Assembly (NCBI RefSeq): GCF_028463845.1
Contig: NZ_CP116805.1
Location: 1,860,001-1,924,000, forward strand
DNA: 64,000 nucleotides
Origin: Gimibacter soli
GTDB taxonomy: Bacteria > Pseudomonadota > Alphaproteobacteria > Sphingomonadales > Kordiimonadaceae
Direction of reading: 5' to 3'
In this document: positions 16,087 to 25,530 of the stretch, piece by piece
Layout of the letters: every line of letters begins with the position of its first letter
Numbering within the stretch: position 1 is the first letter of the stretch
The notes under the pieces: model-generated
What the model was told of the DNA's origin: nothing
The model's database searches: none
Seen by the model: the letters and a program-made list of their open reading frames with translations, nothing else
Translations under genes and position numbers: made by a program

Positions 16087-18018
16087 TTGACCGTGCGACC
16101 TGAAACACCGCTCCTCGACCGGATCAACACGCCCAAGGATCTTCGCGATGTGAAACGCGATGACCTGCAGCGCGTGGCCGATGAACTCCGGGCCGAGATG
16201 ATCAGCGCTGTATCGGTTACGGGCGGCCATTTTGGCGCGGGGCTTGGCGTTGTCGAGCTGACCGTGGCCTTGCATTATGTGTTCAACACGCCCGAAGACC
16301 GACTGATCTGGGATGTGGGCCATCAGGCCTATCCGCACAAGATCCTGACCGGGCGGCGGGACCGTATCCGGTCAATCCGCCAGGGCGGCGGCCTGTCGCC
16401 GTTCACCAAGCGGTCTGAAAGCGAATATGACCCGTTCGGCGCGGGGCACAGCTCCACCTCGATCAGTGCGGCCCTCGGCATGGCGGTCGCCAACAAGCTG
16501 GCGGACAAGCCGGGCAAAGCCATTGCGGTGATCGGCGACGGTGCCATGAGCGCGGGCATGGCATACGAAGCCATGAACAATGCCTATGAAGCCGGCAACC
16601 GGCTGATCGTGATCCTGAACGACAATGACATGTCGATTGCGCCGGCGGTGGGCTCCATGAGCGCCTATCTCGCCCGTATCCTGTCGTCCCGTTCGTTCCT
16701 GTCGTTCCGCGAGTTTGGCAAGAAGCTGATTGCGAAGCTGCCGAAGCCGCTTGCGGTGACAGCACGCCGGGCCGAGGAATATGCGCGTGGCATCGCCACC
16801 GGCGGCACGCTTTTCGATGAGCTGGGCTTCTATTATGTCGGCCCTATCGACGGTCATAATATGGAGCATCTGCTGCCGGTTCTGGAAAACGTGCGCGACG
16901 CGGATGAAGGCCCGATCCTTGTTCATGTGGTCACCGAAAAGGGCCGGGGTCACCCGTTTGAAGCCGCGCATGTCGAGAAATATCACGCTGTGCCGCAGTT
17001 CGATGTGGTGACGGGCGAACAGAAGAAATCCGCGCCCAAGGCGCCGAGTTATACGAATGTGTTTGCCAAGGCGCTGATCGCGGCTGCCGAAAAGGACGAC
17101 AAGATCGTTGCCATCACGGCAGCGATGCCTTCGGGCACTGGCCTCGACAAATTTGCGGCGCAGTTCCCGGACCGCTCCTTCGATGTCGGGATTGCCGAAC
17201 AGCATGCCGTGACGTTCGCGGCAGGCCTTGCAACGGAAGGCTACAAGCCTTTCTGCGCCATCTATTCGACCTTCCTGCAGCGCGCCTATGATCAGGTCGT
17301 GCATGATGCGGCTGTCCAGAAGCTGCCGGTACGTTTCATGATCGACCGTGCCGGGCTTGTGGGCGCTGACGGCCCCACCCACGCAGGCAGCTTCGACGTT
17401 GGCTTCCTGACGAACCTGCCGGGCATGGTGGTGATGGCGGCAGCCGACGAAGCCGAGCTTGTGAATATGGTGGCAACCGCCGCAACTATCGACGACCGCC
17501 CCTCGGCCGTGCGCTATCCGCGCGGCGAAGGTGTTGGTGTGGCGCTGCCCGAAGTACCGGAAATCCTCGAGATCGGCAAAGGCCGCATTGTGCGGGAGGG
17601 GTCGAAGATTGCGATCCTGTCGCTTGGCACCCGCCTTGCCGAAGCGCTGAAGGCCGCTGACGAGCTTGAAGCGCGCGGCCTTTCCACAACGGTCGCCGAC
17701 GCCCGCTTTGCCAAGCCGCTTGACCATGCGCTGATCCGCGATCTGGCGGCGAGCCATGACCTCCTGATCACCATCGAGGAAGGCTCCATCGGCGGCTTCG
17801 GTGCGCATGTGATGGATTTCCTCGCGGAAGAAGGCATTCTCGACGGCAACCTGAAGGTCCGCGCCATGAAGCTGCCGGACACCTTCCAGGATCATGACAA
17901 GCCCGAGACCATGTATGCCGACGCCGGCCTTGATGCCGCCGGTATCGTCTCGACCGTCCTGAAGGCCATGGGGCGCAACGATCTCGGCCAGTCTGCCGCC
18001 GAGGCGGCTTCGGCCTGA
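16087..18018 (+). CDS. dxs: 1-deoxy-D-xylulose-5-phosphate synthase
   Basis: First enzyme of the MEP pathway: joins pyruvate and glyceraldehyde-3-phosphate using thiamine diphosphate. The 643-residue protein has the [16 protein letters not shown] cofactor motif, [15 protein letters not shown] near the N terminus, and the transketolase pyrimidine and C-terminal domains. I place the start at TTG 16087, six bases after AGGAA; GTG 16093 is the alternative. A TTG start may keep output low. It follows ispA after 91 bases and leads into tlyA 3 bases after its stop. Confidence 0.95.
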   Translation: MTVRPETPLLDRINTPKDLRDVKRDDLQRVADELRAEMISAVSVTGGHFGAGLGVVELTVALHYVFNTPEDRLIWDVGHQAYPHKILTGRRDRIRSIRQGGGLSPFTKRSESEYDPFGAGHSSTSISAALGMAVANKLADKPGKAIAVIGDGAMSAGMAYEAMNNAYEAGNRLIVILNDNDMSIAPAVGSMSAYLARILSSRSFLSFREFGKKLIAKLPKPLAVTARRAEEYARGIATGGTLFDELGFYYVGPIDGHNMEHLLPVLENVRDADEGPILVHVVTEKGRGHPFEAAHVEKYHAVPQFDVVTGEQKKSAPKAPSYTNVFAKALIAAAEKDDKIVAITAAMPSGTGLDKFAAQFPDRSFDVGIAEQHAVTFAAGLATEGYKPFCAIYSTFLQRAYDQVVHDAAVQKLPVRFMIDRAGLVGADGPTHAGSFDVGFLTNLPGMVVMAAADEAELVNMVATAATIDDRPSAVRYPRGEGVGVALPEVPEILEIGKGRIVREGSKIAILSLGTRLAEALKAADELEARGLSTTVADARFAKPLDHALIRDLAASHDLLITIEEGSIGGFGAHVMDFLAEEGILDGNLKVRAMKLPDTFQDHDKPETMYADAGLDAAGIVSTVLKAMGRNDLGQSAAEAASA

Positions 18019-18021
18019 GCC

Positions 18022-18765
18022 ATGGCGAAAGAACGGGCTGACGTTGCGCTCGTCAACCGCGGCCTCGTCGAAAGCAGGGCGCGGGCGCAGGCGCTGATCA
18101 TGGCGGGCGTCGTTTTTTCCGGCGAAGTGAAAATCCAGAAAGCCGGCCAGCCGATTGCCGAAGACCAGCCCTTGGAGGTTCGCGGGCGCGACCATGAATG
18201 GGTCAGCCGCGGCGGGCTGAAGCTTGAAAAAGGCCTGTCGCATTTCGGTGTCGACCCGACCGGCTGGACCGTGATCGATGTGGGTTCGTCAACCGGCGGC
18301 TTTACCGATGTGGCGCTATCGAAGGGCGCTGCCAAGGTTTACGCGGTGGATGTAGGCCGCGGGCAGCTGGCGTGGAAGCTGCGCACCGACGACCGTGTCG
18401 TCGTGATGGAACAGACCAACGCCCGTTACCTGACGGACGAGCATATCCCTGAACCTGTTGACATGGTGGTGTGTGACGCCAGCTTCATCAGCCTGAAAAC
18501 CGTGCTGCCGGCAGCCCTCGGTTTTGTGCGCGAGGGCGGCGCCCTGATAGCACTCATCAAGCCGCAATTCGAGGTCGGCAAGGATAACGTCGGCAAGGGC
18601 GGCGTGGTGCGCGACCCGGCCCTGCATCAGGCCGTGTGCGAGGATATCGCCGCGTGGCTTGGCGACCTGCCGGGCTGGCGCGTTGTCGGCATCACCGAGA
18701 GCCCGATCAAGGGGCCGGAAGGCAATGTGGAATTCCTGATCCACGGGATCAAAGACAATGGCTGA
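18022..18765 (+). CDS. tlyA: TlyA-family rRNA 2'-O-methyltransferase
   Basis: A 247-residue protein with an N-terminal S4 RNA-binding domain (about 5-62) and an FtsJ-like methyltransferase domain with SAM motif VIDVGSSTGGFTDVAL. TlyA enzymes methylate cytidine 2'-hydroxyls in 16S/23S rRNA and set sensitivity to capreomycin in some bacteria. Older annotation as hemolysin is misleading. It is coupled to dxs (3 bases) and overlaps the next methyltransferase gene by 8 bases. Confidence 0.92.
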   Translation: MAKERADVALVNRGLVESRARAQALIMAGVVFSGEVKIQKAGQPIAEDQPLEVRGRDHEWVSRGGLKLEKGLSHFGVDPTGWTVIDVGSSTGGFTDVALSKGAAKVYAVDVGRGQLAWKLRTDDRVVVMEQTNARYLTDEHIPEPVDMVVCDASFISLKTVLPAALGFVREGGALIALIKPQFEVGKDNVGKGGVVRDPALHQAVCEDIAAWLGDLPGWRVVGITESPIKGPEGNVEFLIHGIKDNG

Positions 18766-20026
18766 CGATCTTCTCACCTTGACGATTCGGGAGGTTGGCG
18801 CACAGGGCGACGGGATCGCCGACGGGCCGGACGGCCTTGTCTATATCCCCTATGCCGCTGCCGGTGACGTGCTGAAGGCGCGGATTACCGAACGGCAAAA
18901 GTCCGGCGCTTTCGCCGAGATCGCCGAGATGATCACGCCGTCGCCCGCCCGCATGGCGCCGCCATGCCAGCATTTCACCAAATGCGGTGGCTGCCAGCTG
19001 CAATTCATGAGCGGCGAGGATTACCGCGCCTGGGTGAAAAACCGGGTGGCCTCCGCCATGGGGCATCACGGCTTCGATCCCGGTGTCGTGCGCGATCCGG
19101 TCATCACACCGCCTGCCAGCCGCCGCCGGGTGGCGCTGAAGGCCCGCCGTACCGTGCAGGGTGTGGTGCTGGGCTTCAACGAGCGGCAGAGCCATACGAT
19201 TGTCGATCTGAAAGCCTGCCCGGTAACGCGGGCCGAGCTGACCATTCTTTTCGAGCCGCTCCGGCATCTGCTCGGCAACCTGCTGCCGCAAGGCATGCAC
19301 GCCGTGCTGCACCTGACCCTGACGGCAAGCGGGGTCGATCTCGTGATCGAGGCGACGAAGGAACTGAGCCTTGCCGACCGCGAGGCGCTGGTCAGCTTTG
19401 CCGATACCTATGATCTTGCCGCCGTTCACTGGCAGGATGGCGGTTTCCTTGATCCCGTTGCGATCCGCCGCGAACCGGTGATGCAGCTGGGTGCGGCACG
19501 CGTTGCCTTGCCGCCGGCGGCGTTCATTCAGGCGTCGGACGAAGGCGAGGCAGCCCTTGTGGCGGCTGTGAAAGAAGGTGTGGCTGGTGCGAAGCGCGTG
19601 GCCGACCTTTTCTGCGGTATCGGCACCTTCAGCTTCCCGCTCGCTGAAAGCGCGCAGGTGCTGGCGGTGGAAGGGGCCAAGGGGGCGCTTGACGCGCTGT
19701 CTGCCGCCGCCACACAGGCAACCGGCCTGAAACAGATTGTCACCCGCCACCGCGACCTTTACCGGCGCCCGATCACAGGGGCGGAGCTCAAGGGCTTCGA
19801 CGCCGTAGTGTTCGATCCGCCGCGCGCCGGTGCCAAGGAGCAGGCGGCAGCCCTCGTGGCATCCGACATTCCGGTGATTGTCGGGGTTTCGTGCAACCCC
19901 AACACCTTCGCGCGGGATGCGCGGCTTTTGGTGGATGGGGGCTACAGCCTGACAAGCGTCCTGCCGGTTGACCAGTTCCTATGGTCGTCCCATGTCGAGA
20001 TCGTGGCGACTTTCCGCAAGGGCTGA
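18758..20026 (+). CDS. TrmA/RlmD-type RNA m5U methyltransferase
   Basis: A 422-residue SAM-dependent enzyme that methylates C5 of a uridine in rRNA or tRNA. An N-terminal TRAM domain (about 5-60) precedes the iron-sulphur cysteines C70, C76 and C79 (CQHFTKCGGC), with a fourth in LKACPV. The SAM motif is DLFCGIGTFSF; FDPPRAG and the nucleophile in VSCNPNTF are intact. Which uridine is modified cannot be decided from sequence. It overlaps tlyA by 8 bases, giving two RNA methyltransferases from one transcript. Confidence 0.9.
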   Translation: MADDLLTLTIREVGAQGDGIADGPDGLVYIPYAAAGDVLKARITERQKSGAFAEIAEMITPSPARMAPPCQHFTKCGGCQLQFMSGEDYRAWVKNRVASAMGHHGFDPGVVRDPVITPPASRRRVALKARRTVQGVVLGFNERQSHTIVDLKACPVTRAELTILFEPLRHLLGNLLPQGMHAVLHLTLTASGVDLVIEATKELSLADREALVSFADTYDLAAVHWQDGGFLDPVAIRREPVMQLGAARVALPPAAFIQASDEGEAALVAAVKEGVAGAKRVADLFCGIGTFSFPLAESAQVLAVEGAKGALDALSAAATQATGLKQIVTRHRDLYRRPITGAELKGFDAVVFDPPRAGAKEQAAALVASDIPVIVGVSCNPNTFARDARLLVDGGYSLTSVLPVDQFLWSSHVEIVATFRKG

Positions 20027-20995
20027 GGTGACCTGATCCAGAAACACACCGGTGGCAGACGCGGTTTCATCGGCGCGTTCTTCCATCGGCAAATGGCCGG
20101 TTTCGGGGTAGATGATCACCCCGCTGCCGCTGATCTTCTCGTTCAGCAGCGTGGCGGTCTCAACCGGGATCAGATTGTCTTCTTCCCCCCACAGGATCAG
20201 CGTCGGCATCTCCAGCCGCTCCACAGGCAGGCTTTTGCCCATGTTGGCAGCATACCAGGCGAAGCGCAGGCCTGTGGCTTCCCGGTTGCCGGGATAGCGC
20301 GCGAGATCCCAGTAGCGCTCCACCATTTCGGTCGTCACAAACCCGGGGTCGTAGACCGATTTGAGAAGCCCTTCACGCACCAGCGATTTGGGCGTCAGAT
20401 TCTGCATCACCACCTGCGCCCATGGCTTGGCGGCGAGTTCAAACGCAAGCGGCCGGTCGGTCTTCCGCGCGCCGGGCGGCGGGGCGACACCGGCGCTGTC
20501 GACCAGCACAAGGGCGCTGACCTTTTCCGGATGCTGCAGGGCATAGGTGATGGCGACGGCGCCGCCCATGCTGTTGCCGGCGATGGCGGCCTTGTTGACG
20601 CCAAGCCGCACGAGCAGCGCATCCACCGCGTCCGCCATGCCGCTGTAGGTATAATCCCGGGTGAGGGTAGCGCCAGTCAGGCCATGCCCCGGCAGGTCAA
20701 GTGTGATGATCCGGTAGCGGTCCTTCAGGCGCGCGACCCATGGCTCCCACGTGTGCAGGGAGCTGTTGGAGCCGTGCAGCAGCACGAGGGCCGGCGCCTC
20801 ATACGATCCCTGATCGCGGTAATGCATGCGGATACCGCCATCCAGCGATACGAACTGCGAGGGCGGGGCGCCGTACCGGGTTGTCATTTCGGCGGGGTCG
20901 CTATTCGGTGCCCATGCCCATGCGAGGAACCAGACGATGGCACCGGCAAGTGCAATCAGGATCAGGCTGCCTGTGAATTTCAGAAACTTTCCCAT
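19979..20995 (-). CDS. Membrane-anchored alpha/beta hydrolase
   Basis: A 338-residue alpha/beta hydrolase with one N-terminal membrane segment (about 7-28), so probably anchored in the inner membrane facing the periplasm. HGSN (74-77) supplies the oxyanion hole and GNSMGG (140-145) the nucleophile Ser142. The acid in EEDNLIP and the His in TGHLPMEE complete the triad. Substrate is unknown; esterase or lipase-like activity is likely. It overlaps the convergent methyltransferase gene by 48 bases, a long overlap, but both frames carry clear family motifs. Confidence 0.85.
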   Translation of the reverse strand: MGKFLKFTGSLILIALAGAIVWFLAWAWAPNSDPAEMTTRYGAPPSQFVSLDGGIRMHYRDQGSYEAPALVLLHGSNSSLHTWEPWVARLKDRYRIITLDLPGHGLTGATLTRDYTYSGMADAVDALLVRLGVNKAAIAGNSMGGAVAITYALQHPEKVSALVLVDSAGVAPPPGARKTDRPLAFELAAKPWAQVVMQNLTPKSLVREGLLKSVYDPGFVTTEMVERYWDLARYPGNREATGLRFAWYAANMGKSLPVERLEMPTLILWGEEDNLIPVETATLLNEKISGSGVIIYPETGHLPMEERADETASATGVFLDQVTSALAESRHDLDMGRP

Positions 20996-21027
20996 ACCGC
21001 TCCCCCTGCCTTTTCGCCACCAAGTCT

Positions 21028-21046
21028 AGCCGCAAAGCGGCTTTTT
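21028..21046 (+). terminator. Short hairpin with T-run
   Basis: AGCCGC, loop AAA and GCGGCT run straight into TTTTT. It is short for a terminator but well formed. It sits just ahead of the hydrolase start (opposite strand) and could stop plus-strand read-through before the aldo/keto reductase gene. Confidence 0.4.
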
Positions 21047-21149
21047 GGAAAGATCATGCATCACAGACTGTTACGGGCTGGGTAAACCAATTTGCGGCTG
21101 GCACGGGCGGCATCCGCGAGTCATCATGAACGCTCAATGGGAGGAAGCC

Positions 21150-22055
21150 ATGCCGAAGCCGTGCCCGACCCTTGTTGACCGCCGCCGCCTGCTGATGGGG
21201 CTTGCGGCCCTGCCGGTCGCATTTTCAGCGGTTCCCTATGCGCTGGCCGCTACTGGCAATGCGATTGTGCCGCCCGTGGGGCTTGGCACCTGGATCACCT
21301 TCAATGTGGGTAACGATCCGGTGGGCATTGCGCAGTCTGAAGCCGTGGTCCGGGCCTTTTTCGAAGCCGGCGGGCGGCTGATCGACAGCTCGCCCATGTA
21401 TGGCTCATCGCAGGCTACGGTCGGCCGCGTGCTGCGCAACATAGGCCCGACACCTGACCTCTTTGCCGCCGACAAGATATGGACCCCCGGCTTTGCCGCC
21501 GCGAAGGCACAGCTTGAGGAAACCCGCAAGGCGTGGGGCGTCGAGCGCTTTTCCCTGTTGCAGGTGCATAACCTGACCGACTGGGAAGAACACTTGCCGT
21601 GGCTGCGCGACATGAAGGCAGCGGGGGAGCTTGGCTATGTCGGCGTCACCACATCCCACGGGCGGCGGCATGGCGACCTTGAGCGCATCCTCAAAACCGA
21701 GGCAATCGACTTTGTGCAGATGACTTACAATGCTGCAACCCGCGATGTGGAAGCGCGGCTGTTGCCGCTGGCACGCGAACGCGGGGTGGCGGTGATCGTC
21801 AACCGGCCTTACGAGGGCGGTCGCCTGATCCGTCAGTTGAAACGCGATCCATTGCCCGGTTGGGCGGGGGAGGCCGGCCTCACCACCTGGGCGGATGTGG
21901 CACTTGGTTTCATCCTGTCGCACCCGGCTGTCACCTGCGCCATCCCGGCGACCACGCGCGTGGATCATGTGCAGGAAAATATGGCGGCTGGCCGGTGGAC
22001 CGCGCTTGATGAAATGCTCCGCCGCCGCATCGCGGCCTATGTGGATGATCTTTGA
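21150..22055 (+). CDS. Tat-exported aldo/keto reductase
   Basis: A 301-residue aldo/keto reductase. The likely catalytic tetrad is visible: Asp and Tyr in IDSSPMYGS, Lys in AADKIW, His in LQVHNL. A twin-arginine signal (DRRRLLMGLAALPVAF then a polar segment ending ALA) suggests folding with NADPH in the cytoplasm before export. Substrate unknown. ATG 21150 follows GGGAGGAAG; an in-frame ATG at 21126 is weaker. Its stop shares a base with the next start (TGATG), so the membrane protein is co-translated. Confidence 0.83.
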   Translation: MPKPCPTLVDRRRLLMGLAALPVAFSAVPYALAATGNAIVPPVGLGTWITFNVGNDPVGIAQSEAVVRAFFEAGGRLIDSSPMYGSSQATVGRVLRNIGPTPDLFAADKIWTPGFAAAKAQLEETRKAWGVERFSLLQVHNLTDWEEHLPWLRDMKAAGELGYVGVTTSHGRRHGDLERILKTEAIDFVQMTYNAATRDVEARLLPLARERGVAVIVNRPYEGGRLIRQLKRDPLPGWAGEAGLTTWADVALGFILSHPAVTCAIPATTRVDHVQENMAAGRWTALDEMLRRRIAAYVDDL

Positions 22056-22687
22056 TGGGGGACTGGCTCAGTTACAGTATTCAGGATTTCCTGATGTATG
22101 GGCCCGATACCTATTACCGGCTTTACGGGCTTTATTCGGCGGAACTGTTTCCCTTCGGTATTGCGGCAATTCTCGCGACGCTCGGTGTCGTTTACCTGCT
22201 GTTCCGCCCAGTTCACTGGTATGCACGCGCCATAGCCGTCCTGATGGCGGCGGGCTGGGCGGCAACCGGTATCGGCTTTTTTCACCGGCACTATGCCACC
22301 ATCAACTGGGCGGGTGACTGGTTTGCGGCGGCCTTCTTGGGGCAGGCCATCTTGTTCCTGTGGCTTGTGGTGCGGCCACTGCCGGAGGAACGGAGCCGGG
22401 CAGGGGCGCTGACGGTGCTCACAGCCCTCGTTGTCGGCATCTATCTGCCGATGGCGATGGGGCGCCCGCTTGATCAGGCGGAAGTGCCGTTGCTGGCGCC
22501 GGACCCGACCGTATTGATGACCTTCGGCGTTCTGATGGCGTATGGGCGGCGCACATGGCCGCTCGCGGTCATCCCCTTGCTGTGGGCGATCGTTGGTGGT
22601 GCTTTCCTCTGGGCGCTCGGGTCGCCTGTCTGGTGGCTGATGCCAGCAGGAGCAGTAGGGCTGTTTATCAGTTGGTGGCGGCGCTGA
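22055..22687 (+). CDS. DUF6064-like integral membrane protein
   Basis: A 210-residue protein with about six membrane segments and little else. The pattern of short loops, a conserved YGLYSAELFPF start and HRHYATINWAGDWFAAAFLGQA near the middle resembles DUF6064. No function is known. Start overlaps the reductase stop by one base, which ties it to that exported enzyme. It ends directly against the convergent aroC gene with no spacer. Confidence 0.7.
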   Translation: MGDWLSYSIQDFLMYGPDTYYRLYGLYSAELFPFGIAAILATLGVVYLLFRPVHWYARAIAVLMAAGWAATGIGFFHRHYATINWAGDWFAAAFLGQAILFLWLVVRPLPEERSRAGALTVLTALVVGIYLPMAMGRPLDQAEVPLLAPDPTVLMTFGVLMAYGRRTWPLAVIPLLWAIVGGAFLWALGSPVWWLMPAGAVGLFISWWRR

Positions 22688-23761
22688 TCAGCCGCACTGG
22701 GCGCGGTGCAGCATCATATGATCGGCCAGCACCACGGCCATCATGGCCTCGGCCACCGGAACGGCGCGGATGCCTACACACGGGTCATGACGGCCCTTGG
22801 TGACGACCTCCACGGCCTCACCGTGTTCGTTCACCGATTTGCGCGGCGTGAGGATGGAGCTTGTGGGCTTCACGGCGAAACGCACAACGACCGGTTGGCC
22901 GGTCGAGATGCCGCCCAGAATGCCACCGGCCTTGTTGGACTGGAATTCGGGCTTGCCGTCCTTGCCCGGCAGCATTTCATCGGCATTTTCCTCGCCCGTC
23001 AGGCAGGCGGCTTCCATGCCGGCGCCGATTTCAACGGCTTTCACGGCATTGATGCTCATCATCGCGGTGGCGAGATCGGCATCGAGCTTGCCATAAACCG
23101 GGGCGCCCCAGCCGGCGGGTACGCCTTCGGCCACCACTTCGATCACCGCACCGATGGAGGAGCCATTCTTGCGGATCGCATCCAGTTCATCCGCCCACAT
23201 GCCGGCAGTGACCGCATCGGGGCAGAAGAAGGGATTATTGTTGACCTCATTCCAGTCGAACCGGGACCGATCGATGGCATGGCGGCCCATCTGCACCATG
23301 GCGGCGCGGATGGTGATGCCACCGCCCAGCACCTTGCGCGCCACGGCACCTGCCGCCACACGGGCTGCGGTTTCGCGGGCAGACGAACGCCCGCCGCCGC
23401 GATAGTCGCGGATGCCATACTTGGCGATATAGGTATAGTCGGCGTGGCCGGGCCGGAAGGACTGGGCGATATTGCCGTAATCCTTGGAGCGCTGGTCGGT
23501 GTTTTCGATCATCAGCTGGATGGGCGTGCCGGTCGTCTTGCCCTCGAACACGCCGGACATGATCTTTACGAGATCAGGCTCGCGGCGCTGGGTCGTATAT
23601 TTCGACTGACCGGGTTTGCGCTTGTCCAGAAAGCCCTGAATGTCGCCTTCAGCAAGGTCCAGAAGCGGGGGCACGCCATCGATCGTGCAGCCGAGCGCCG
23701 GCCCGTGGCTTTCGCCCCAGGTGGTGAAACGGAACAGACGACCGAAGGTGTTGAACGACAT
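22688..23761 (-). CDS. aroC: Chorismate synthase
   Basis: Last step of the shikimate pathway: converts EPSP to chorismate with reduced FMN. The 357-residue protein has the signature [14 protein letters not shown] near the N terminus, [14 protein letters not shown] and the [13 protein letters not shown] motif. Length is standard. It is the last of a minus-strand run, 21 bases after fabI. Confidence 0.96.
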   Translation of the reverse strand: MSFNTFGRLFRFTTWGESHGPALGCTIDGVPPLLDLAEGDIQGFLDKRKPGQSKYTTQRREPDLVKIMSGVFEGKTTGTPIQLMIENTDQRSKDYGNIAQSFRPGHADYTYIAKYGIRDYRGGGRSSARETAARVAAGAVARKVLGGGITIRAAMVQMGRHAIDRSRFDWNEVNNNPFFCPDAVTAGMWADELDAIRKNGSSIGAVIEVVAEGVPAGWGAPVYGKLDADLATAMMSINAVKAVEIGAGMEAACLTGEENADEMLPGKDGKPEFQSNKAGGILGGISTGQPVVVRFAVKPTSSILTPRKSVNEHGEAVEVVTKGRHDPCVGIRAVPVAEAMMAVVLADHMMLHRAQCG

Positions 23762-23782
23762 AAAGCCCCCGCTTGGCTGGTT

Positions 23783-24589
23783 TTACTGGCAGATGATCCG
23801 CATGGATTCTTCATCAAGCGGCATGCCGGTGATGTTGAAGCCTGCGTCCACATAATGGATTTCGCCCGTCACGCCGCTTGAAAGGCCCGACAGGAGATAG
23901 AGCCCCGCACCGGCCACATCCTCAAGCGTGATGTTGCGCTTCAGCGGTGCGTTCTTCTCGTTATATTTCAGGAGCATGCGGAAATCGCCAACGCCCGAGG
24001 CGGCAAGCGTCTTCATGGGGCCGGCCGAGATGGCGTTGACGCGGATATCCTTCTCGCCCAGATCGCGCGCCATATAGCGCGTGCAGGCCTCGAGGGCGGC
24101 TTTCGCCACACCCATCACATTGTAATGGGGGACGACCTTTTCGGCGCCGTAATAAGTCAGCGTCAGCATGCTGCCGCCGTCTGTCATCATCTTTTCCAGC
24201 CGCTGCGCGACCGAAACGAAGCTGAAGGCGGAGATATTCATGGTCATCAGGAAGTTATCGAGGCTGGTGTCCACGAAACGGCCGCGAAGCTCGCTTTTGT
24301 CCGAATAGCCGACAGCGTGCAGGAAGAAATCGATCTTGCCCCAGCGCTTTTCAATCTCGGCCGCCAGATTGTCGATCGAGGCATTGTCGGATACGTCGCA
24401 TTCGATGAGGAAATCGGAGCCGACTTCGGCAGCCAGCGGGCGCACGCGCTTTTCAAGGGCTTCGCCCTGGTAGCTGAAAGCGAGCTCGGCGCCTTGCTCG
24501 GCGCAGGCCTTGGCGATGCCCCAAGCCATCGAGCGGTCATTGGCGACCCCCATGATGAGGCCGCGTTTGCCTTCGAGGAGTTTGCTCAT
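23783..24589 (-). CDS. fabI: Enoyl-ACP reductase (NADH), FabI type
   Basis: Reduces enoyl-ACP in fatty acid synthesis. This 268-residue SDR-fold enzyme has the FabI glycine motif GVANDRSMAWGIA and the Tyr-x6-Lys catalytic pair in YNVMGVAKAALE. SAGPMKTLAASG near the C terminus is typical. This is the triclosan-sensitive enzyme class. It lies between the yihY-like and aroC genes on the minus strand. Confidence 0.95.
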   Translation of the reverse strand: MSKLLEGKRGLIMGVANDRSMAWGIAKACAEQGAELAFSYQGEALEKRVRPLAAEVGSDFLIECDVSDNASIDNLAAEIEKRWGKIDFFLHAVGYSDKSELRGRFVDTSLDNFLMTMNISAFSFVSVAQRLEKMMTDGGSMLTLTYYGAEKVVPHYNVMGVAKAALEACTRYMARDLGEKDIRVNAISAGPMKTLAASGVGDFRMLLKYNEKNAPLKRNITLEDVAGAGLYLLSGLSSGVTGEIHYVDAGFNITGMPLDEESMRIICQ

Positions 24590-24668
24590 GATGTCTGCCC
24601 CTTATTCTATTCTATGGTGGGTTACTGGACGTTACGGTTGGCGCATCCTACACATTCGGACCCGCCGG

Positions 24669-25526
24669 TCAATTGGCGGTCTTTTCCTTGTATAAACGGT
24701 CAAGCGTATAGGCCGCGTTGAGCTCTGCCCCGGCAACAAAACCAAGGCTGACAAGAAAACAGAATAGCTGGGTAACAACGACCCCGGCAAGCGAACCGTA
24801 TGTGACGTCGTAATTGCCCGCATACCGCAGATAAAGCGACAGGCCCTTCGCCGTGGCGATCAGGATGACAAGGGCGAGCAGGGTGCCGGGCAGCCGGTAA
24901 GGGCGTTTCAGCCGGCGCGGGGTAAGGGCGAGATAAACACCGAACAGCCCGAAGGCGAGAACGACAGGCCCGAGGAAGAGGTTCAGGAAGTTCCAGAGCT
25001 CGGTCAGGCTGCCGGTCAGCGCCTCGGGGAAAAAGCTTGTCACCGCCTTCACGACCGCCGGGCCGATCACAAGGATCGACATGGCGACAAGGATGCTGAT
25101 GGCGGCGAATATAACGACCGCGAGGCTTTCGAGCCGGCGCAGCCAGGCCGCGCGCGCATGTTCACGCCCGAAGGCCTTCACCAGCACACCGCGCGCCGTT
25201 TCAACCCCGGTTGCAGCCGTCCAGATCGCGAAAACGATGGAGCCTGTGAGGATTTCGGGGCGTGTGGCATCGACCACCCCGTTGATCGGCCCGCTGAGCG
25301 CTGCGCCGACCTCGTGGGGCAGGGTATTCATCATGAAAGTAATCGCCGCCACGCCGCGCTCGGTTTGCCCCATGAAGCCCGAAACGGCGACAAGGAAGAT
25401 GACGAACGGGAAAAGCGACAGCATGGCGATGAAGGCCATGTTGCCGGCGGAGGCAAAACCGTCATGTTCGAAAAAGCGGGCAGCCGCCCGGCGCCAGATT
25501 TCTCCGTGATGCCGCAGCTGCTCCAT
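24669..25526 (-). CDS. YihY/BrkB-family membrane protein
   Basis: A 285-residue inner-membrane protein with about six hydrophobic segments and the YihY pattern (FASAGNMAFIAMLSLFPFVIFL near the N terminus; GSLAGVVVTQLFCFLVSLGFVAGAELNAA near the C terminus). Older annotation as ribonuclease BN is wrong for this family; a role in envelope or transport is possible but unproven. ATG 25526 is used; GTG 25529 directly before it is equally possible. It starts right after the DnaJ-like gene stop. Confidence 0.88.
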   Translation of the reverse strand: MEQLRHHGEIWRRAAARFFEHDGFASAGNMAFIAMLSLFPFVIFLVAVSGFMGQTERGVAAITFMMNTLPHEVGAALSGPINGVVDATRPEILTGSIVFAIWTAATGVETARGVLVKAFGREHARAAWLRRLESLAVVIFAAISILVAMSILVIGPAVVKAVTSFFPEALTGSLTELWNFLNLFLGPVVLAFGLFGVYLALTPRRLKRPYRLPGTLLALVILIATAKGLSLYLRYAGNYDVTYGSLAGVVVTQLFCFLVSLGFVAGAELNAAYTLDRLYKEKTAN

Positions 25527-25530
25527 CACC

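Noticed and set aside
18022-18765. Hemolysin
   Set aside because: The S4 plus FtsJ-like methyltransferase layout shows a TlyA-type rRNA methyltransferase; the hemolysin label is historical.
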